Notes: generated from the letters alone by a model not told the origin. Positions 24,464 through 37,127 are shown, counted from the first letter of the stretch. The stretch is DNA of 64,000 bases from Mycogone perniciosa (GCA_025331125.1 JAOALB010000053.1:1-64000); one strand, 5' to 3'. Numbers and translations are program-made.

Positions 24464-25994
24464 TTAATTCGCCGAGGGGTCGTCGTCCTCGGGCTGGTCG
24501 AAGAGGAAGTTTGCTGCGAGTTCCTCATTCTTGTCGCACGCGAAGTAAGCCTGGATGGCCTGGTCACGGTCGAAGCCGAGTCGACATAACTGGGTTCACC
24601 AATTAGTTCAGAAACGCTTTGCGACAGAGGAGGGGGGGACTCACCCGCTCGATGGCATCTCGCTCCTCTTCTGTGACGGATATGGCCTGGGCACCGGGGG
24701 GGAGAGGAGCATCATCATCTGCGTCCTCACCGAGTAGCTGCAAGAATTGATCCGGGTTGGAGGCGATGAGCTGGGCAAGCTGGGGGTTGCCAGCACCAAG
24801 CTGTTGAAGGATCGGCTCGAGCATCTGGGGCTGTTGTTGCACCACTTGGCGGAGCTGCTGGAACTGGGCGTTATGGCGAAGGAAGTCCAAGTTCCCTAGA
24901 TCAACCTGACTAGCAGCAGCCGCCGGGTTGTTTCCACTGCCACCTCGAGCACCACCTCCATGTTGCGCGGCCAGGTCGAAAAGATTTACACTACCATCAT
25001 CTTCGTCTCCGGGAGCGGCGGGGGCAGCTGCGTGGCGTTGCTGTTGCTCTTGTTGGATGTTCGCAGGGATTCCCTTTGAGCGCACGTCAGTAACAGGGCA
25101 TTCAGACAGAGGTTCAGCACCACACCAACATTCAACAGATACTCGACAGCGCGGTCGGGGTTGTTGAAGGCGGCACGCATGGCTGCCTCGATCTGGCTTC
25201 TCTCGAAGCCCATGGCTTCCATGTTCGTAATAGCCTCCAGACGCTCCGCACCCATAGCCAAGCCAGATGGCTCATTGCCGGCTGTCGCATCGACGGAGCG
25301 GTTAGGGGTAGGAGTTGCTGGCGGGGCGGCCTGAGTCGAGGGGGCATGGGCCGGAGCAGCAGGAACAGCAGGTGTGCTGCTTACGGGCTGAGCCGGCGTG
25401 GCTGGAGGTGCCGCAGAAGATGAAGCCGCGGGTGCAGCTTTGGGCTATCATCACGGTTAGGCGGGACAGATTCTGGGATGCAAGCCGATGTCCCAACATA
25501 CCTTGTTGACCATGCAGACAACAAAGCCCTTCTCCTCGATGTTATAGGACTGAACAGTATCGTCATCCTTCAAGATTTTGCCTATTCAGGATGTCAGAAG
25601 CAGCGCAACAAGGTGGTGGGGGGCAGGCGCGCAGCCATATCCAACCTGAGTAGATGAGCTTCTGGCTCTTGGGGTCCCAGCCTTTCTCGGCAGAGATCCT
25701 CTCCTTGACTGAGGAGATCTGTTTGTATGGTATCAGCTAGGGAGTCTGAGACGCTGGCAGATGGCGACCAAGGCAACGATGGCAGATAGGGCACGGATGA
25801 GGACGTACCAGCTCCGTGGGCTCGACATCGAGGACGAACTTCTGCTGCTTGAGATCCTACAGAGGGGCCATTAGCAACCAAAGACCAGGCGTAGATGAGT
25901 ATGGAACTGTAACCGTGGCCACAGCGAAGCTCCAGTAGGCCTCCGTGCGCACCACGCGTTGGAGCTAGCGACGTACTCTGAATGTGACCTTCAT
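24464..25994 (-). CDS. rad23: RAD23 ubiquitin receptor / nucleotide excision repair protein
   Basis: Seven exons: 25994-25977, 25856-25809, 25718-25646, 25581-25502, 25444-25130, 25073-24645, 24589-24464; 362 residues. The order is ubiquitin-like domain (1-73, MKVTFRDLKQQKF start), Ala/Pro linker, UBA1 (about 140-178), XPC/Rad4-binding STI1-type domain (about 237-295) and UBA2 (about 313-356, ending near FLFDQPEDDD). Known role: shuttles ubiquitylated substrates to the proteasome and stabilises Rad4 in repair. The first coding exon is only 18 nt. The intron after residue 178 uses an AAG acceptor (GCTCAAAG), weaker than YAG, but frame and the family sequence YLLNGIP support it. Five of the seven exons are short, so the gene is easy to miss by ORF scanning. 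Confidence 0.93.
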
Positions 25995-27168
25995 GATGGG
26001 CGATCGTAGACGCAGCGGGACGGGCTGCTTTTGAAGGGAGAGGGGTCGAGCGGGAGCGCCTGGCTGGGTCGTGCCGAGTGTGATGTTGCGATAGCGCCTC
26101 GGAGGATGGAAGGGAGGAAGAAAAATGCGTGATGACGACGGCGATAGTTGCCTCCACCTGTGCTGGACTTTGTTGGAGGTGAAGAGGTGGTGGCGCCGGT
26201 TGGTGGGAGATATTCAGGCTGCTTTTGCTGCCCTGGGCTGGGCTTTTGGTGGTGAAATGGTAGGTAAAGGGTGGGGTCAGGCAAAAGCGTTTACTCGTAC
26301 ATACATACTCCGGAGACCCCACAGGAACCCTTGGGACAAGTTTGCTTGCCACTTTCAGAAGCCCTGCAGATCTACTACTACTTCGTACGGAGTACTAATT
26401 ATATAATAGCATAGGTACCTTGTATCAGTGTGCAGACGAGTTACCGAGAGGCGTCGTAATGTTTACACGCATCACGACTGCCTGGAGGTCTCACATATCT
26501 GTACTTCGTATGCGTCAACACAAAACCACTCACAATTGGACTTATTGACGCCGTTTATAATTATTAGGCTTAGTCGGGCCTCGGCACTAAGCGCTCTCAC
26601 TCAACTGGGTGTTGCCAAACCCGTCAACGGCAACAGCAGTCTCCAAAACAGCGGCAAATCTCATCATCTCGCCAACAATCGTTGCTTTATCCAGCCCAGG
26701 CTGTCGTATCGAGCGCAAAGCACAGAGCAACTGTGCTGTAGGCGGGGCTGTGGCGTGAGCATCCGGCAAGCCTCCAGCGCAGCATGGCGTCATTGTTTGC
26801 TTGCTTTCATCGAGACCTCTACTTCGTACTTCGTAGATATCACACAATGCCCACGTTGCTATGGTGCTATTCATTGAGTTTAGTCGTCATCTCATTATAT
26901 TATCTACCTCGTCTCATCTTGTCGCAGGGATATATACATAAGTTAAACACAAACGCCGCGCTCGTCAAGCATAGATCAACATGTGGTATCATCGCCATAT
27001 CCGTGTCCTCCTTCTATTCCCTCCCCTTTTCTTTCACCCCAACACTCAACAAAGGAGACATTAGACCCCGGCAGTCTAGCTGCCCTCCCAATTCGTATAA
27101 GCAAATCAATGTTCATGCATCAAGTCATTATTCTCTGAACAAATCAGAGTCATTCCCGGATTATCGGG
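25995..27168. other. spacer upstream of RAD23
   Basis: About 1.2 kb with the RAD23 promoter near its left end and the 3' flank of the four-TM gene at its right end. A TACGGAG palindrome-like unit lies near 26385-26396. Overlapping open frames here are antisense or GC-driven shadows without domain signal. Confidence 0.55.
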
Positions 27169-28518
27169 CTACCGAGTTCCCGGCCTTCCGCTAAGAAGCC
27201 AGTCGGGCACAGGTGGTGTCATCTTCCTCTCAGCATTGGTCTGAGAACCGGGCTCTTCCACCTCAGAACCCGTGATGGGCTCGAGTTCACTCCTCTGTAT
27301 TTTCAACGACCTGATGTCTTCAGTGCTGCCCTGCCTGCTTAGCGGGCTGGGAGCCACAGGCAAACTGTCGCTTCGTATCCGGTTTAGTGATCGGTTGCTC
27401 GCTCGATGCACAATGACTCGGGCTGCTTCTGGTGCTGCCACAACGCTGGTACCAGGCGTTGCGAGGGGATGTGGATCAGGAGAGTCGGATCGGAATAAGG
27501 GGTGGATGTGAGCTTCGCTGGTCGAAAAGGTAGGAGACGGCAGATCACGCAGCTCGCGCCTCAGAGATACAGGGCTGAAGCTTCGACTCCGATCCCGGCC
27601 TTGGAGATGGGGAGGTTCGAGATCATACAGCGAATCTGGGCTCGGACTTCGGCTGACCATTGGGCTTGCGGGGATCGTCTCAAGCCCACGGGTCTTGGCC
27701 TGTGTCGGAGACGAGATTTCCAGAACAGCCTGTCGGTTGTGCATATCCACAGCGGAGGTATCCCATGAGTCAAAAGTGTCGTCACCACTGCTCCGGTTGG
27801 CAATCGAATCTATTGATGCTGACCGGCTCTTTTCCTTGGATGGCATTAGCCTTGACCTGGATGAAATTGGTCGCACGAGTTGGGATACCGAAGTCATGGA
27901 GGAGCGAAAGGTTTCCGCTGCTGACTTGCCCCCTGTCGAATTGGAACGGCCTCGAAGTTCCACTTTGGTGGTGTCACGATCACAGGAGTAGTTCATGGTT
28001 GGGAGTGTCTGGCTGTACCGGATGGCTTTGAGATTGATCTTGCGTGATCGGCCGGCCTCCTCATCTTTATGCAAGGACCACGCGGCTCCAGCGAAGTCCA
28101 TTCGAGCAGAGAGAAAATGGACGGCCATAAAGATGAGTTGGCTTGGAAGAGAGAGTCCAAGGGCAGTCGAAGATCCAATGACGATACTGTTTTGGGCGTT
28201 ACGATCCGACTTGCTCAAGTACACCAGAGCAACGATCGATGTGATAGTAGCGAGTGTGCAGGCCGTGATTCCGAGACCAAAGATAACAACACGGCATCGT
28301 TCCGATTGCTCTCGTATTGTGGGTAAGAAAGTTGCGGCGAATAGCCAGGCCAGAAGAGCTAACACAGCGGATTCAAACACGGCAGAAAGGATTGATGCCG
28401 GTCTGCCGGGAGAGTCATGATCAATGTGCAGGCTGAGAACGATCTGCGTACACAGCACTGCTGTCGTTGTCACCAGAGCAAGAGCTCCGAGAGATATTGA
28501 CAAAAGGTGGCGAGGCAT
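27169..28518 (-). CDS. four-TM membrane protein with long Ser-rich tail, unknown function
   Basis: Single exon, 449 residues from ATG 28518 (MPRHLLS); in-frame sequence upstream lacks another ATG. Four hydrophobic segments occupy about 4-29, 42-64, 76-100 and 108-136. After these come roughly 310 residues of polar, disordered sequence rich in Ser, Arg and Pro, with many SP/RS-type sites (RSRSFSPVSLRRE, SRSPSPDSLYDL). The topology is like small tetraspan plasma-membrane proteins, but I recognise no family signature and do not assign a function. Seen: membrane segments and tail composition. Inferred: cytosolic tail open to phosphorylation. It is probably a lineage-conserved hypothetical protein of ascomycetes. 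Confidence 0.75.
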   Translation of the reverse strand: MPRHLLSISLGALALVTTTAVLCTQIVLSLHIDHDSPGRPASILSAVFESAVLALLAWLFAATFLPTIREQSERCRVVIFGLGITACTLATITSIVALVYLSKSDRNAQNSIVIGSSTALGLSLPSQLIFMAVHFLSARMDFAGAAWSLHKDEEAGRSRKINLKAIRYSQTLPTMNYSCDRDTTKVELRGRSNSTGGKSAAETFRSSMTSVSQLVRPISSRSRLMPSKEKSRSASIDSIANRSSGDDTFDSWDTSAVDMHNRQAVLEISSPTQAKTRGLETIPASPMVSRSPSPDSLYDLEPPHLQGRDRSRSFSPVSLRRELRDLPSPTFSTSEAHIHPLFRSDSPDPHPLATPGTSVVAAPEAARVIVHRASNRSLNRIRSDSLPVAPSPLSRQGSTEDIRSLKIQRSELEPITGSEVEEPGSQTNAERKMTPPVPDWLLSGRPGTR

Positions 28519-31303
28519 TGTGTCTAAAGGGAACAAAAATGATTGGCCCGCCCAAGAATTCAGAGACAAACGTGATTTCTTGAACTGAAGAAAACAAAAC
28601 AAAAAAAAAGAGAGAGAGAGAGACTGGATAATAACAGGGGTTCACCAAGGCGGATGGCTGGTTTGATAGTTGGTATGAGGGAAATGCTGGGTTGAGGCTC
28701 AACGAGAGGGCTGAAACGGTCGGATCCAGCCACTTGGAATAGCTATTTCCCCAGAAAAGAACAAAGAAACGAAGCCTTGGGAATCATGCGAGTGGCGTGG
28801 CGTGGACGTTGAATAAGTGATAGGATGGGTATATAACGGAGTATGTCTCTGAACTGAGATCCGAGACGCGTCTGGGCACCCAGCGAAACAATAGTTTGGG
28901 CTGTCTGTCTGTCTAATAATCTGTAAGTTCAATCAGAGAGACAAAAAGTACGAGTAAGTGTTGACGTCGACAGTGTTGGTGTTGGTGGAGAACTTAAAAG
29001 AGCGAGTTGAAAGTAATTGAGCAAACGAGTGCCTCGATGGTCTAAAATCTAGCATCTTGAGGGAGCAGCAGATCAACAAAACAACAAAGACCCCATTCTC
29101 AAGGGCGAAAGCGAAGGGAGCAAAAGAAGACGGAGAGGTCACACGTAAAGTTGAGGGGGAAGACGCTGCACTAAAAGCCAACTTTTTGGCGACTCCCGCG
29201 CTCGGTCGGCAGCTGGGCAAATCCACCCAAAGCAGCCCGACTTTTTCGAACGAAGCCTCGCTGGAGGTGAGATTTTGCAATTTGCTGGTGCGTGCAGGGA
29301 CAGGGAGCGGACATGGTGAGAGGGGCTTCCTTGCAGCAGAGCAGGGATGCCTCTCAGCCGGCGAATCTGTTTGGTGGAGAGGCCTTTAAACGCGCTACGT
29401 AATGCACACAAAGGGCTCCATTGTGCGTGAGGACGAAAAAAGCCTTTTCGTATAAGACGATCAGAGGGCTGTGTGGATGTGGATGTGGTGGATGTGAGAG
29501 AAGCACACAAAAAAAAAAGGCTGAAACCTGGCATTGGCCCGATCATGGTCTGTGTGGGCGTTTGTTAGGCGTTTGCTCTGATCAGCCATGTCTCCTGGAA
29601 CAGAGTTGCATTCCAGTTTTTCACAGCTCGATTGAACAGGTGACAATTGGACAATAGAGCACAATCCATTTGTGTGTGGCAGCAATTGTTTGCTGAACCC
29701 GAAGAGGGGCAGTAACACGAGGCCCTATGAACAGCCTGCTGCTATTCTTGGATATGTCGTCGATCCTTACGGAGTATTCCTCCGTGCTTCAGCGGAGGAC
29801 AGAGTATTACGAGTATTAGGTATCATCTGACATTCCATGTATACTGCATTAATAACTAACCATTAGTATTGTGCATACCTACGAGTATGTACTCCTACTA
29901 TCAGGTCGTATCAAGGTCCCGTCGGCTCCAGAAAATGCCATGTGGTCCTCTAATACCTCATTGCGGCGCATTTATCTCCATCCGCGATAACGCGGTTGCT
30001 GGGCTCCGAAATAGGAGGGGAAAGAAAACAAAGCAGCTAAATGTTTTGTTTTCTTTCCCAAGGGCGACAATCCACACCAGACGCGTTGCAGCAAGTATTA
30101 CTCCTGCTAATACTACTAATACTAGTACGGAGTATAGGAGGTCCAAAAAAAATCCAACCCGCGTTTGTGGATGGCTCAGCAGCTCCGCTTTTGGGAACCA
30201 GCTTGCATCCTTCACTTCACGTCCAATTAGCCTCACGATGACGACTCGAAAGCCGCGGTTATCCCAGATCCGCGTGGATTAAACACATGCCGGAAAAATA
30301 GAATATGCAGGCGTTTCTCTTGTTTTTAAGATTGGATCACATGAGTGATGTCGTTTAATTCACAGAACGTTACTACTACTACTGCCGCCTTCTTACCCAT
30401 ATGATTCTTCTTCGTCGTATGACTCGTGCTAATTATTAATCCGTATTCTCAGGCGCTTTCTTCTTACAGTCATCATCAGCAGCATCCATCGATGCGTTTC
30501 AAAATGTCTTCCAACCCCGTACTCCGCACAGCTAAAACAGCTACGTGCCTGATGTCTTACTCCGTACTCCGTACTCCGTAGAGAACTACGACAAGGAGTA
30601 CTACTGCTACAGTGCCACTAGGTGTCATAGCTTCTGCAGTCAGCAATGCCTCAATACGACTCACAATGCTGGGTCTTCTCTGCAGACTGACTGGGTGCAG
30701 TATGCATCTTTTGCATGCTTTAATTTGCACCCCAGTGGATTCCTACTGGGCCTTGGTCTCCCTTGCAGCTCAGCTTACACGAGTATCTCCGAGTACAAGA
30801 GTGAGGCACAAATCGCACCCGTGGGCCTGAACAATATTAACCCACAGCCATCACCGCCAGTCGTGGCTGTGAATTGCGCCCCGATCCGGTATCAACCATG
30901 ATTCCGTGAGTAATCCAGAGTTAGCACGGAGTATTAAAGTGAGTTCGATCCCCGCTGATGGGTCAAGACCTTGGCGCATTGCTGCATATTACCATATAGC
31001 TGCCCCGTTTGACAAATCGGTGTAAGGTTGGGCTTCTTGACCTGTCGGTGAGCTCGCCGCAATGATCTTTGACATGGCTCGGACATTCATCCGCCAATGG
31101 TAGGTGCATATATTCATATTTAGATGGTGTGCACGCCGCCTACGGCAGTCTCTGTATTGCCATCCCTTTCCTGTAAACGGCCCGACATTTCCTCCACTGG
31201 CAATTGATCGCGGGGTCTGCCCTGAAGCAAGATCATGCAATGGCTCTTCCAAGCCTCACTTTGGTAGAGTTCATGTATGTAGTCCGCCTGACTCCACGCC
31301 AAT
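28519..31303. other. spacer between two minus-strand genes
   Basis: About 2.8 kb. It contains an A-run plus (AG)n near 28600-28624, the probable promoter and leader of the four-TM gene, TACGGAG-type units near 29768 and 30125, and a tandem TACTCCG array at 30558-30580. No supportable gene. The sequence near 30943 resembles a tRNA T-arm (GTTCGATCCCC) but lacks a matching A-box or acceptor stem. Confidence 0.55.
30558..30580. repeat. three tandem TACTCCG heptamers
   Basis: Perfect units at 30558-30564, 30565-30571 and 30572-30578 followed by TA. TACTCCG is a circular permutation of CTCCGTA, the reverse complement of TACGGAG. Confidence 0.8.
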
Positions 31304-32392
31304 CTAATATTCCACACGTAGGTCGGCCAGTTTTGTCCATTCCTTTGCCCACCGCAAAGATTCCTCCCCAGACTTGATGTCATTGCTAGTCTCAGAGGCC
31401 TTCTCCAACGCAATTTCTGATAACCGGTTGAACATGTCACTCCTCCCGTTGCAGGCAGCTGAGTAGAGATGTTTTTCTGCCGTTTCTCTGTCACCTGATC
31501 GCAGCATATTGCCTAGCTCGATGTCTGCTTCGACAAGGCCGGCCTCTGATAACGACTCCAACAAGGCTCTGGCCTCATCTCGCTTCTGAGTCTTCAAGTA
31601 TGCCTTGGCCAGACATAGCTGACAGTAGGGCTTCCACTCAAAGTCAATGCCTCCAACCTGAAGTGCACGTTGCAAAATTCGAACCGCAGCTTCAAAGTTC
31701 CCTTGTTCAAAGAGCAGTTCACCTTCCGCTGTGAGGGCATCGGCATCCTTTGCTGTTGATACGAGCTTCTTGAATCGAGCTTCGACTTCCCTGAGCTGCG
31801 GCATGCGTCCAAAAGCACCCGATCGTATTAATTGCCGAGCCAGTGATAAGGTTGAAGGTCGGTAGCCGGCTTTCGAAGCCGAGGCCCATAAAGCGGCGGC
31901 GAAGGCATCTGCACTTCGTGGCCCATGGATCTGGCGCATGATGCAAGCAGTCTCATGAACCACATCTGGTGGAAAGCCATCCTCTGGGTGTTGGATTCAG
32001 TAGCTGATCATTCACGAGTAGCGAACCAAGGGACACGTACTGCTGGACGATTTTATCGACCATGGATTTGAGCCACGCCGGATTGCTTCAAAGAACCTCT
32101 GAGCGCATGCGTAGTATTCGCCAGGCGTAAGGCGCTGGAAGGAATCGCCATTCCTGACAATGACAGCCTCGAAGGCTGATAGAGGGATCTCGGATAGGTT
32201 GAAGACCTCTGAATAAGATGGACCGGTTTTGCTTGTCTGTGATACAGCATAATATCGGATCTGACTGTTGCCACCAGCCAACAAAGCCCTTCTCTGGGTG
32301 ATGCATGTTGTGAATATGACTGCTGATGGGTAAATCGTGGGATGTGATCTTATCAAAGACCCCAAAGCCTTTGTGCAACGCCTAGTCGCCAT
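31304..32392 (-). CDS. TPR-like protein, probably mitochondrial, function unknown
   Basis: Two exons, 32392-32041 and 31983-31304, joined in phase 1 across a 57-nt intron (GTACGT...CCCAG); 343 residues. The first 45 residues are rich in Arg, Ser, Thr and Ala with almost no acidic residues, like a mitochondrial presequence. The second half has helical repeats of TPR/Sel1 type (ALTAEGELLFEQGNFEAAV, CLAKAYLKTQKRDEA, ADIELGNMLRSG). Such solenoids bind partner proteins; the partner is unknown. I do not recognise a named orthologue. It diverges from the UTP16-like gene over 558 bp. Confidence is good that it is a gene, moderate on targeting, low on role. Confidence 0.8.
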
Positions 32393-32950
32393 ATCGCCCG
32401 AGTTAAAGTAGCTTATGAGACGTCACAAACTGACAAACCAGGATGGCCTCCGATGGTACCGTTTCTTGAGATGTGGGCGACTGGCCCTGTGCTTTGCCTC
32501 AACGTTTGTCTCTAGGTCATAGAGATACCATAGGCATGGAGAAATATAGTGAAATTCTGTTTTCTGTCGTAGTAAGCTGTCAGAGAGCGACTCATATGTC
32601 CTCCTGTGAAAGGCGAGGCAAAATGACTGTTTAATGTTGAAGATGAGAGGTTGTTCCTGAGATGTGTCGATGAGCGAATTGGCCAATCAGACGCGCCGGT
32701 TGGCGGGTCACTCACCGAACATCGCCCCACCGAAATATTTTTTGACAATGAATCTTCACATCACAGCGCGACATCAAATTTGGCGTCGAAAGCAGAATCA
32801 ACGAGGACGGAGTCGATTTTTTTCGATTTCGAGGTTCTAGTAAGGACAACAGCATTGAAAGGCCTTTTTTAGAGAGCGCGCATCTCCGGTGTGCTTTGGT
32901 GGAGATATCGAACCAAGGGTGAAAATTTCACGGGGCCAACCACAGTCATC
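32393..32950. promoter_or_regulatory. divergent promoter region TPR gene / UTP16-like gene
   Basis: The 558 bp between the two start codons should contain both promoters. I recognise no named site. Confidence 0.55.
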
Positions 32951-33881
32951 ATGGCACCGGCAAAGAGTCGAAAGAGAAAGTCTAGCCAGAGTCAGGCCGT
33001 GGAGGAGACATCAAATTCTGCGACGCAGCCAGCCACAGATTCTAGCCACGGAAAAAACCTACCAGTGAGATCCAAGGAAGGCGAGTCCGCCATGCCAGCC
33101 AAGGGCACACTCAAAGTATTTGGGGATGACGACGAGGCAGAGGCTCCCACAACAACATCAGCAACCGGTGTCACTGCTTCCATTTCCACCAAGAAGGGAG
33201 AGCATGAGGAAACAGAGGACAGCGATGATGAAGCCCCCGAGGCCGTGTCAACTACTCAGGCAGCGTTGACTATCAAGAAGGCAACACAAGCTACGCAGAA
33301 GGCCGCCAAGGAGTGCGTTTCCTCATGCCGTTGATCATTTGTCTAAGATACTCATAGTCTGACCGAATTTTAGGCAAGCGGCAGCAGAAAAGCGCAAACG
33401 GCAGCAGCGGGATGAGCGCTTCAAGCAGCAAGCCGGGGAGCGTAAGAAGGTAGAAGAGGAGGCCAAGACAGCAGAAGCAGAAGCGGCGGCAAAGTCACAA
33501 AACCAGGATACTGATGACACAGCTCCCAAGCAACTTGAAGTCACGAGCGGGAGGAGACGGGTAGACAAGCCCCAAATTCCCGCTCTTCTTCCCGCTGAAT
33601 TCTTGACAGACTCTTCAAGCGAGAGTGAGGATGAGGATTCTACTAGTGTCAGCACGCGACACAAGAGGAGGAAGGTTTCTGGTGTTGAGAAGAGACTCTC
33701 CCGTCAAGACAGAGGCCCTCGAGATGAGATAGTCGGATCAACAGTGTATCGGGTGGCGAAGAAGACTGATGAGAGGCTGGCGCCCAAGTTGAAAAAGTAT
33801 GCAAAGAGCACGAAGGAGGTGCTGCTCAAGCGAAATAGGTCGGCTGCAAAGCCGAAATCTGGGTTTGTCGCGAGGAAATGA
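32951..33881 (+). CDS. utp16: U3 snoRNA-associated protein, UTP16/Bud21-like
   Basis: Exons 32951-33312 and 33374-33881, joined in phase 2 across a 61-nt intron (GTGCGT...TTTTAG); 289 residues. The protein is highly charged: a Lys/Arg-rich start (MAPAKSRKRKSS), acidic serine clusters, a basic coiled segment (EKRKRQQRDERFKQQ) and a C-terminal motif (VYRVAKKTDERLAPKLKKYA and FVARK at the end) typical of the U3 snoRNA-associated family. Known role in yeast: part of the small-subunit processome that cleaves pre-18S rRNA in the nucleolus. The donor falls where the open frame would otherwise run into a stop, and the frame is restored exactly after the acceptor. The family call is from memory of the C-terminal motif. 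Confidence 0.82.
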
Positions 33882-36678
33882 AGCTGTTTGATCAGCTGCT
33901 TCTTTGCAAAGCGCATTTGCCACGAACAGACTACGAACGACGTCTTCAGAGTGTAATTTCTGAGGTTGCGCCAACTACTCTAATACACCATACATATCAC
34001 AGCATGGCAATGCTGCAACTTTCTATAGACTAGCTGATAGCAAGGAAAGGGAAGGCTGGGCTGGGCTGCCAGAACACACGAGGGAAACGACGGAGAAACT
34101 TGCTAGAACAATTGGAATACTCAGATACCACAACATATTCCCAAATTCCGGTATCAATTGTCACATGGCCACGTGCGTTTGCGGCATCGACAAGTAACCT
34201 CGGATCCTAACGGCCGACATGTTTTTTTCTAAGGTTTTTTTCGGGGGAAAAGAAGCACCCACTTACGAGCCAAAAGGCCGTGGCCAGGTCAGGCCTACAA
34301 TATGTCTCAGAGCATTATAGTCAGGGGTCATCGACACCCATTCCAATAAGTTGTGTACTATGACCTTGCGTCTCGGATCGTCCGAGTGAGAGGGCATACA
34401 GACACATGTGCAAGTTGGATTTGACAGCTTCTTATGTATAATCATATACTCTCCCTACCTATAATGGTGAGATCTTTTGTCTAACCGCCTGGTGCTACTG
34501 CATATCAGCAGCCAAAAAATGTGTTGTGGGTGGATTTGTTGGTGGAATGGTGGCACCATCCCCAAGATCCCCGAGCCTTCCTAGACGACCCGAACCGCTT
34601 TGACACCAAGACTCATGTGCCTGACAAGCAGAAGAATCCCCATTTTGTCCCACGTGCCACATCTTGGTTCCCATTTTCGTCCGGATCTTCCGATGGGTGG
34701 TAAGAAATCCGTAAACGGCCGTTAGATTTGACCCCCAACCGTCGGTCCAGATCAACATCTGTTAATCTACTTCGAACAGTGACCCTTCAGAGTTCAGAGC
34801 GCATGACTTTCTAGAAACTCCACTGCATCGCAAAGGTTACACCACTACTGCCTTTGATGTAGGGCTAATACCACGCTCTGTGGGACGGCCCTTGGTGCGA
34901 TTGATCGTCTGCTAACATGACAAGTCCGTAGGGGCGACAGGAGGCGTCCATGACAGGCATACACGAAGCCAATACTAATATCCACATATATGCATACGCG
35001 CGGCGTGATAGAAAAGAAAAGGGGTTCCTTTTTTGCACCTTCCCCTACACGTTCCTCAACGAGACATCGCTTCGCTAAGACCCGAGCCTTATTACACGTG
35101 CTATAGTGCTTGCATATTGACCCTTGCAATGGGTCTCTCCAATGCAACGCAACACGCCTGCTCTTATTGTGCTCAGTAGGTGGGGTACAGTACAGCATGA
35201 GGCGTCAGCTTGAGCTCGTTGGGAGGTCTGCTGAGATATGAAGGTTGGACAAAGAAATGCTAGCATTGCCAATATTTGAAAGGGGTAAGTTGTCAGTTGG
35301 CCTAAATTAGGCGTCGACCGACATGGGACATTGAGATCGGACGAACTTAGTAGAATTGCCCGTCCGGCAGTTGAGAAAGTCAGATTCAGCCTTTCAAGGA
35401 TTGAATGAGATTTAATTTGGGTGTTTGGTTTCGACGGGTGGCTTTTGGTGTTGGCAATTGACTGAGTCACATCTTGCAGTGAGGAACGAGCAGGGATGGC
35501 GTGCTTGGAAACGAAGAGGACCTGTCAATGCAAAAATACCAAGATCTTGAAGTGTGCATCGCCGGCCTTACACCGGCCTTGCTGGCATCTGGATGATGGA
35601 TTGGCGGCCCCCCAGCATGCGCTCAGGCAGTCAATACGGTGCTAGGATGCAGGATATCTGTTTCTTTGACTCGTACGGAATAGAGGGAATATTCGTAGAA
35701 AATTCCGGGGCAAAATGCCACGCTCTAATAGCCGACTATTAAGACTCGATTAGCTAGTGCAACTTGCAAAAAAAAAAGGGATGGAAGTCATCCTTCTGCG
35801 ATGGAATGCTCCTTTGATCCTAACACTCCGGTCCGGCTCTCGGTGCTCAGCAGTACCATCAGAGACCCGTAGTACGTTATCAACCACGTGGACGAGACTC
35901 CAACTACCAAACGTGCGCATCATAGGCAGAGCAACTACGCTCACGGACGGCATCAGTCACATGTCGCTAGGGTATGAAATACTACCCAGAGGAGGGAGCT
36001 CGGCAGCACGTCTTTCAACGAGGTCTCACTCGCCACGTGAAGCATTCCCCAGTTCACCTGTGACGGCATTGTGAGACATGCAGAGTGGTGATGGCTTCTC
36101 AATGGAGCGGACCTGAGCATGGGCCACAGGTTTGTGTAACGGTGTGAGAGTATCTCGTACGCGCATAGGCTGAGAGGGAGCGCACAGGCTTTCACAGAAT
36201 GAGGGGTTCAGAATACCCAGTTTCTGGTACGAGGCGCCGCCATCCGGAGTTTGGTTGCCGTGAAGCCCAATGTCATTGGTGGTGGGGGTGGACTGCAGTA
36301 TCCTCATGATCAGCTTTGGCCACAGGATCAGAACCTGGTATTATATCGGTTCCAAAGTATATGGTGCATGAGGAAACAAAGAGCCATAGTAGACATACCA
36401 TAACCAGTGTCTCACCTCAAGAGGTGGCATAAATGTATCTCTTCTCACATGGATGGAATAGGCAGGTGAGGCGGTTTGGGGGCACCACTACCGATCTGAA
36501 GATCCATACGGATGGATGTGAATTGTCTGCAGCAGCACGGCACGGACATCCACTGCACCCAACGACAGAGCGGGTTATCTACAGCAGCCTTGTGTTGGTA
36601 GTAGTGCATGTAGCCTTGCGGGAACGTTGCAAAGAAGATGGTTGCTCGCACAGACAGTGTGTGTTGCAATCGACAAGC

Positions 36679-36699
36679 CAACAGGCAACAGGCAACAGG
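36679..36699. repeat. three tandem CAACAGG units
   Basis: Perfect 7-nt tandem units, followed shortly by a CA run at about 36708-36719. Confidence 0.8.
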
Positions 36700-37127
36700 C
36701 TCGCATGACACACACACACGCAAGAACCCCCTGTCCAACGGGTGAATCAAACAGATGGAAACGAAACAGCGACAATAACGAAGACCATCCTGTCATTATG
36801 AGAATGTCCTTGCCGGTCTTTGGTTCGTGGACTTTATTATCTCAGCTTGTGGTGTGGCGGAAGCTAACTGGCATTCATCTTAGACACCCGGGGAGATGGG
36901 TGTGGCGCACGTTGGTTGATGTGGGACGCATGAACGTCTTTGGGTGGCCCCGAAAGCCTGTGAGGAAAAGACTTGATGATAAAATGGTGTGGAGTACTGC
37001 TACTGGTTAGTAGTTCGAAATACCTCGTACAGAGTACGAAGTGATCCATATCCGTAGATCTTGGCAAGGGTGAAGTCATCGTCATGATGTGATATATCAT
37101 CCCAGGCGTGTTTAATATAGAGAGGAC

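Noticed and set aside
30558..30580. Telomere-type repeat
   Set aside because: Only three units of a heptamer that is not TTAGGG, in an internal position flanked by normal genes.
30900..30960. tRNA-like T-arm sequence (GTTCGATCCCC)
   Set aside because: No A-box, anticodon arm or pairing acceptor stem can be placed at the right distance on the plus strand.
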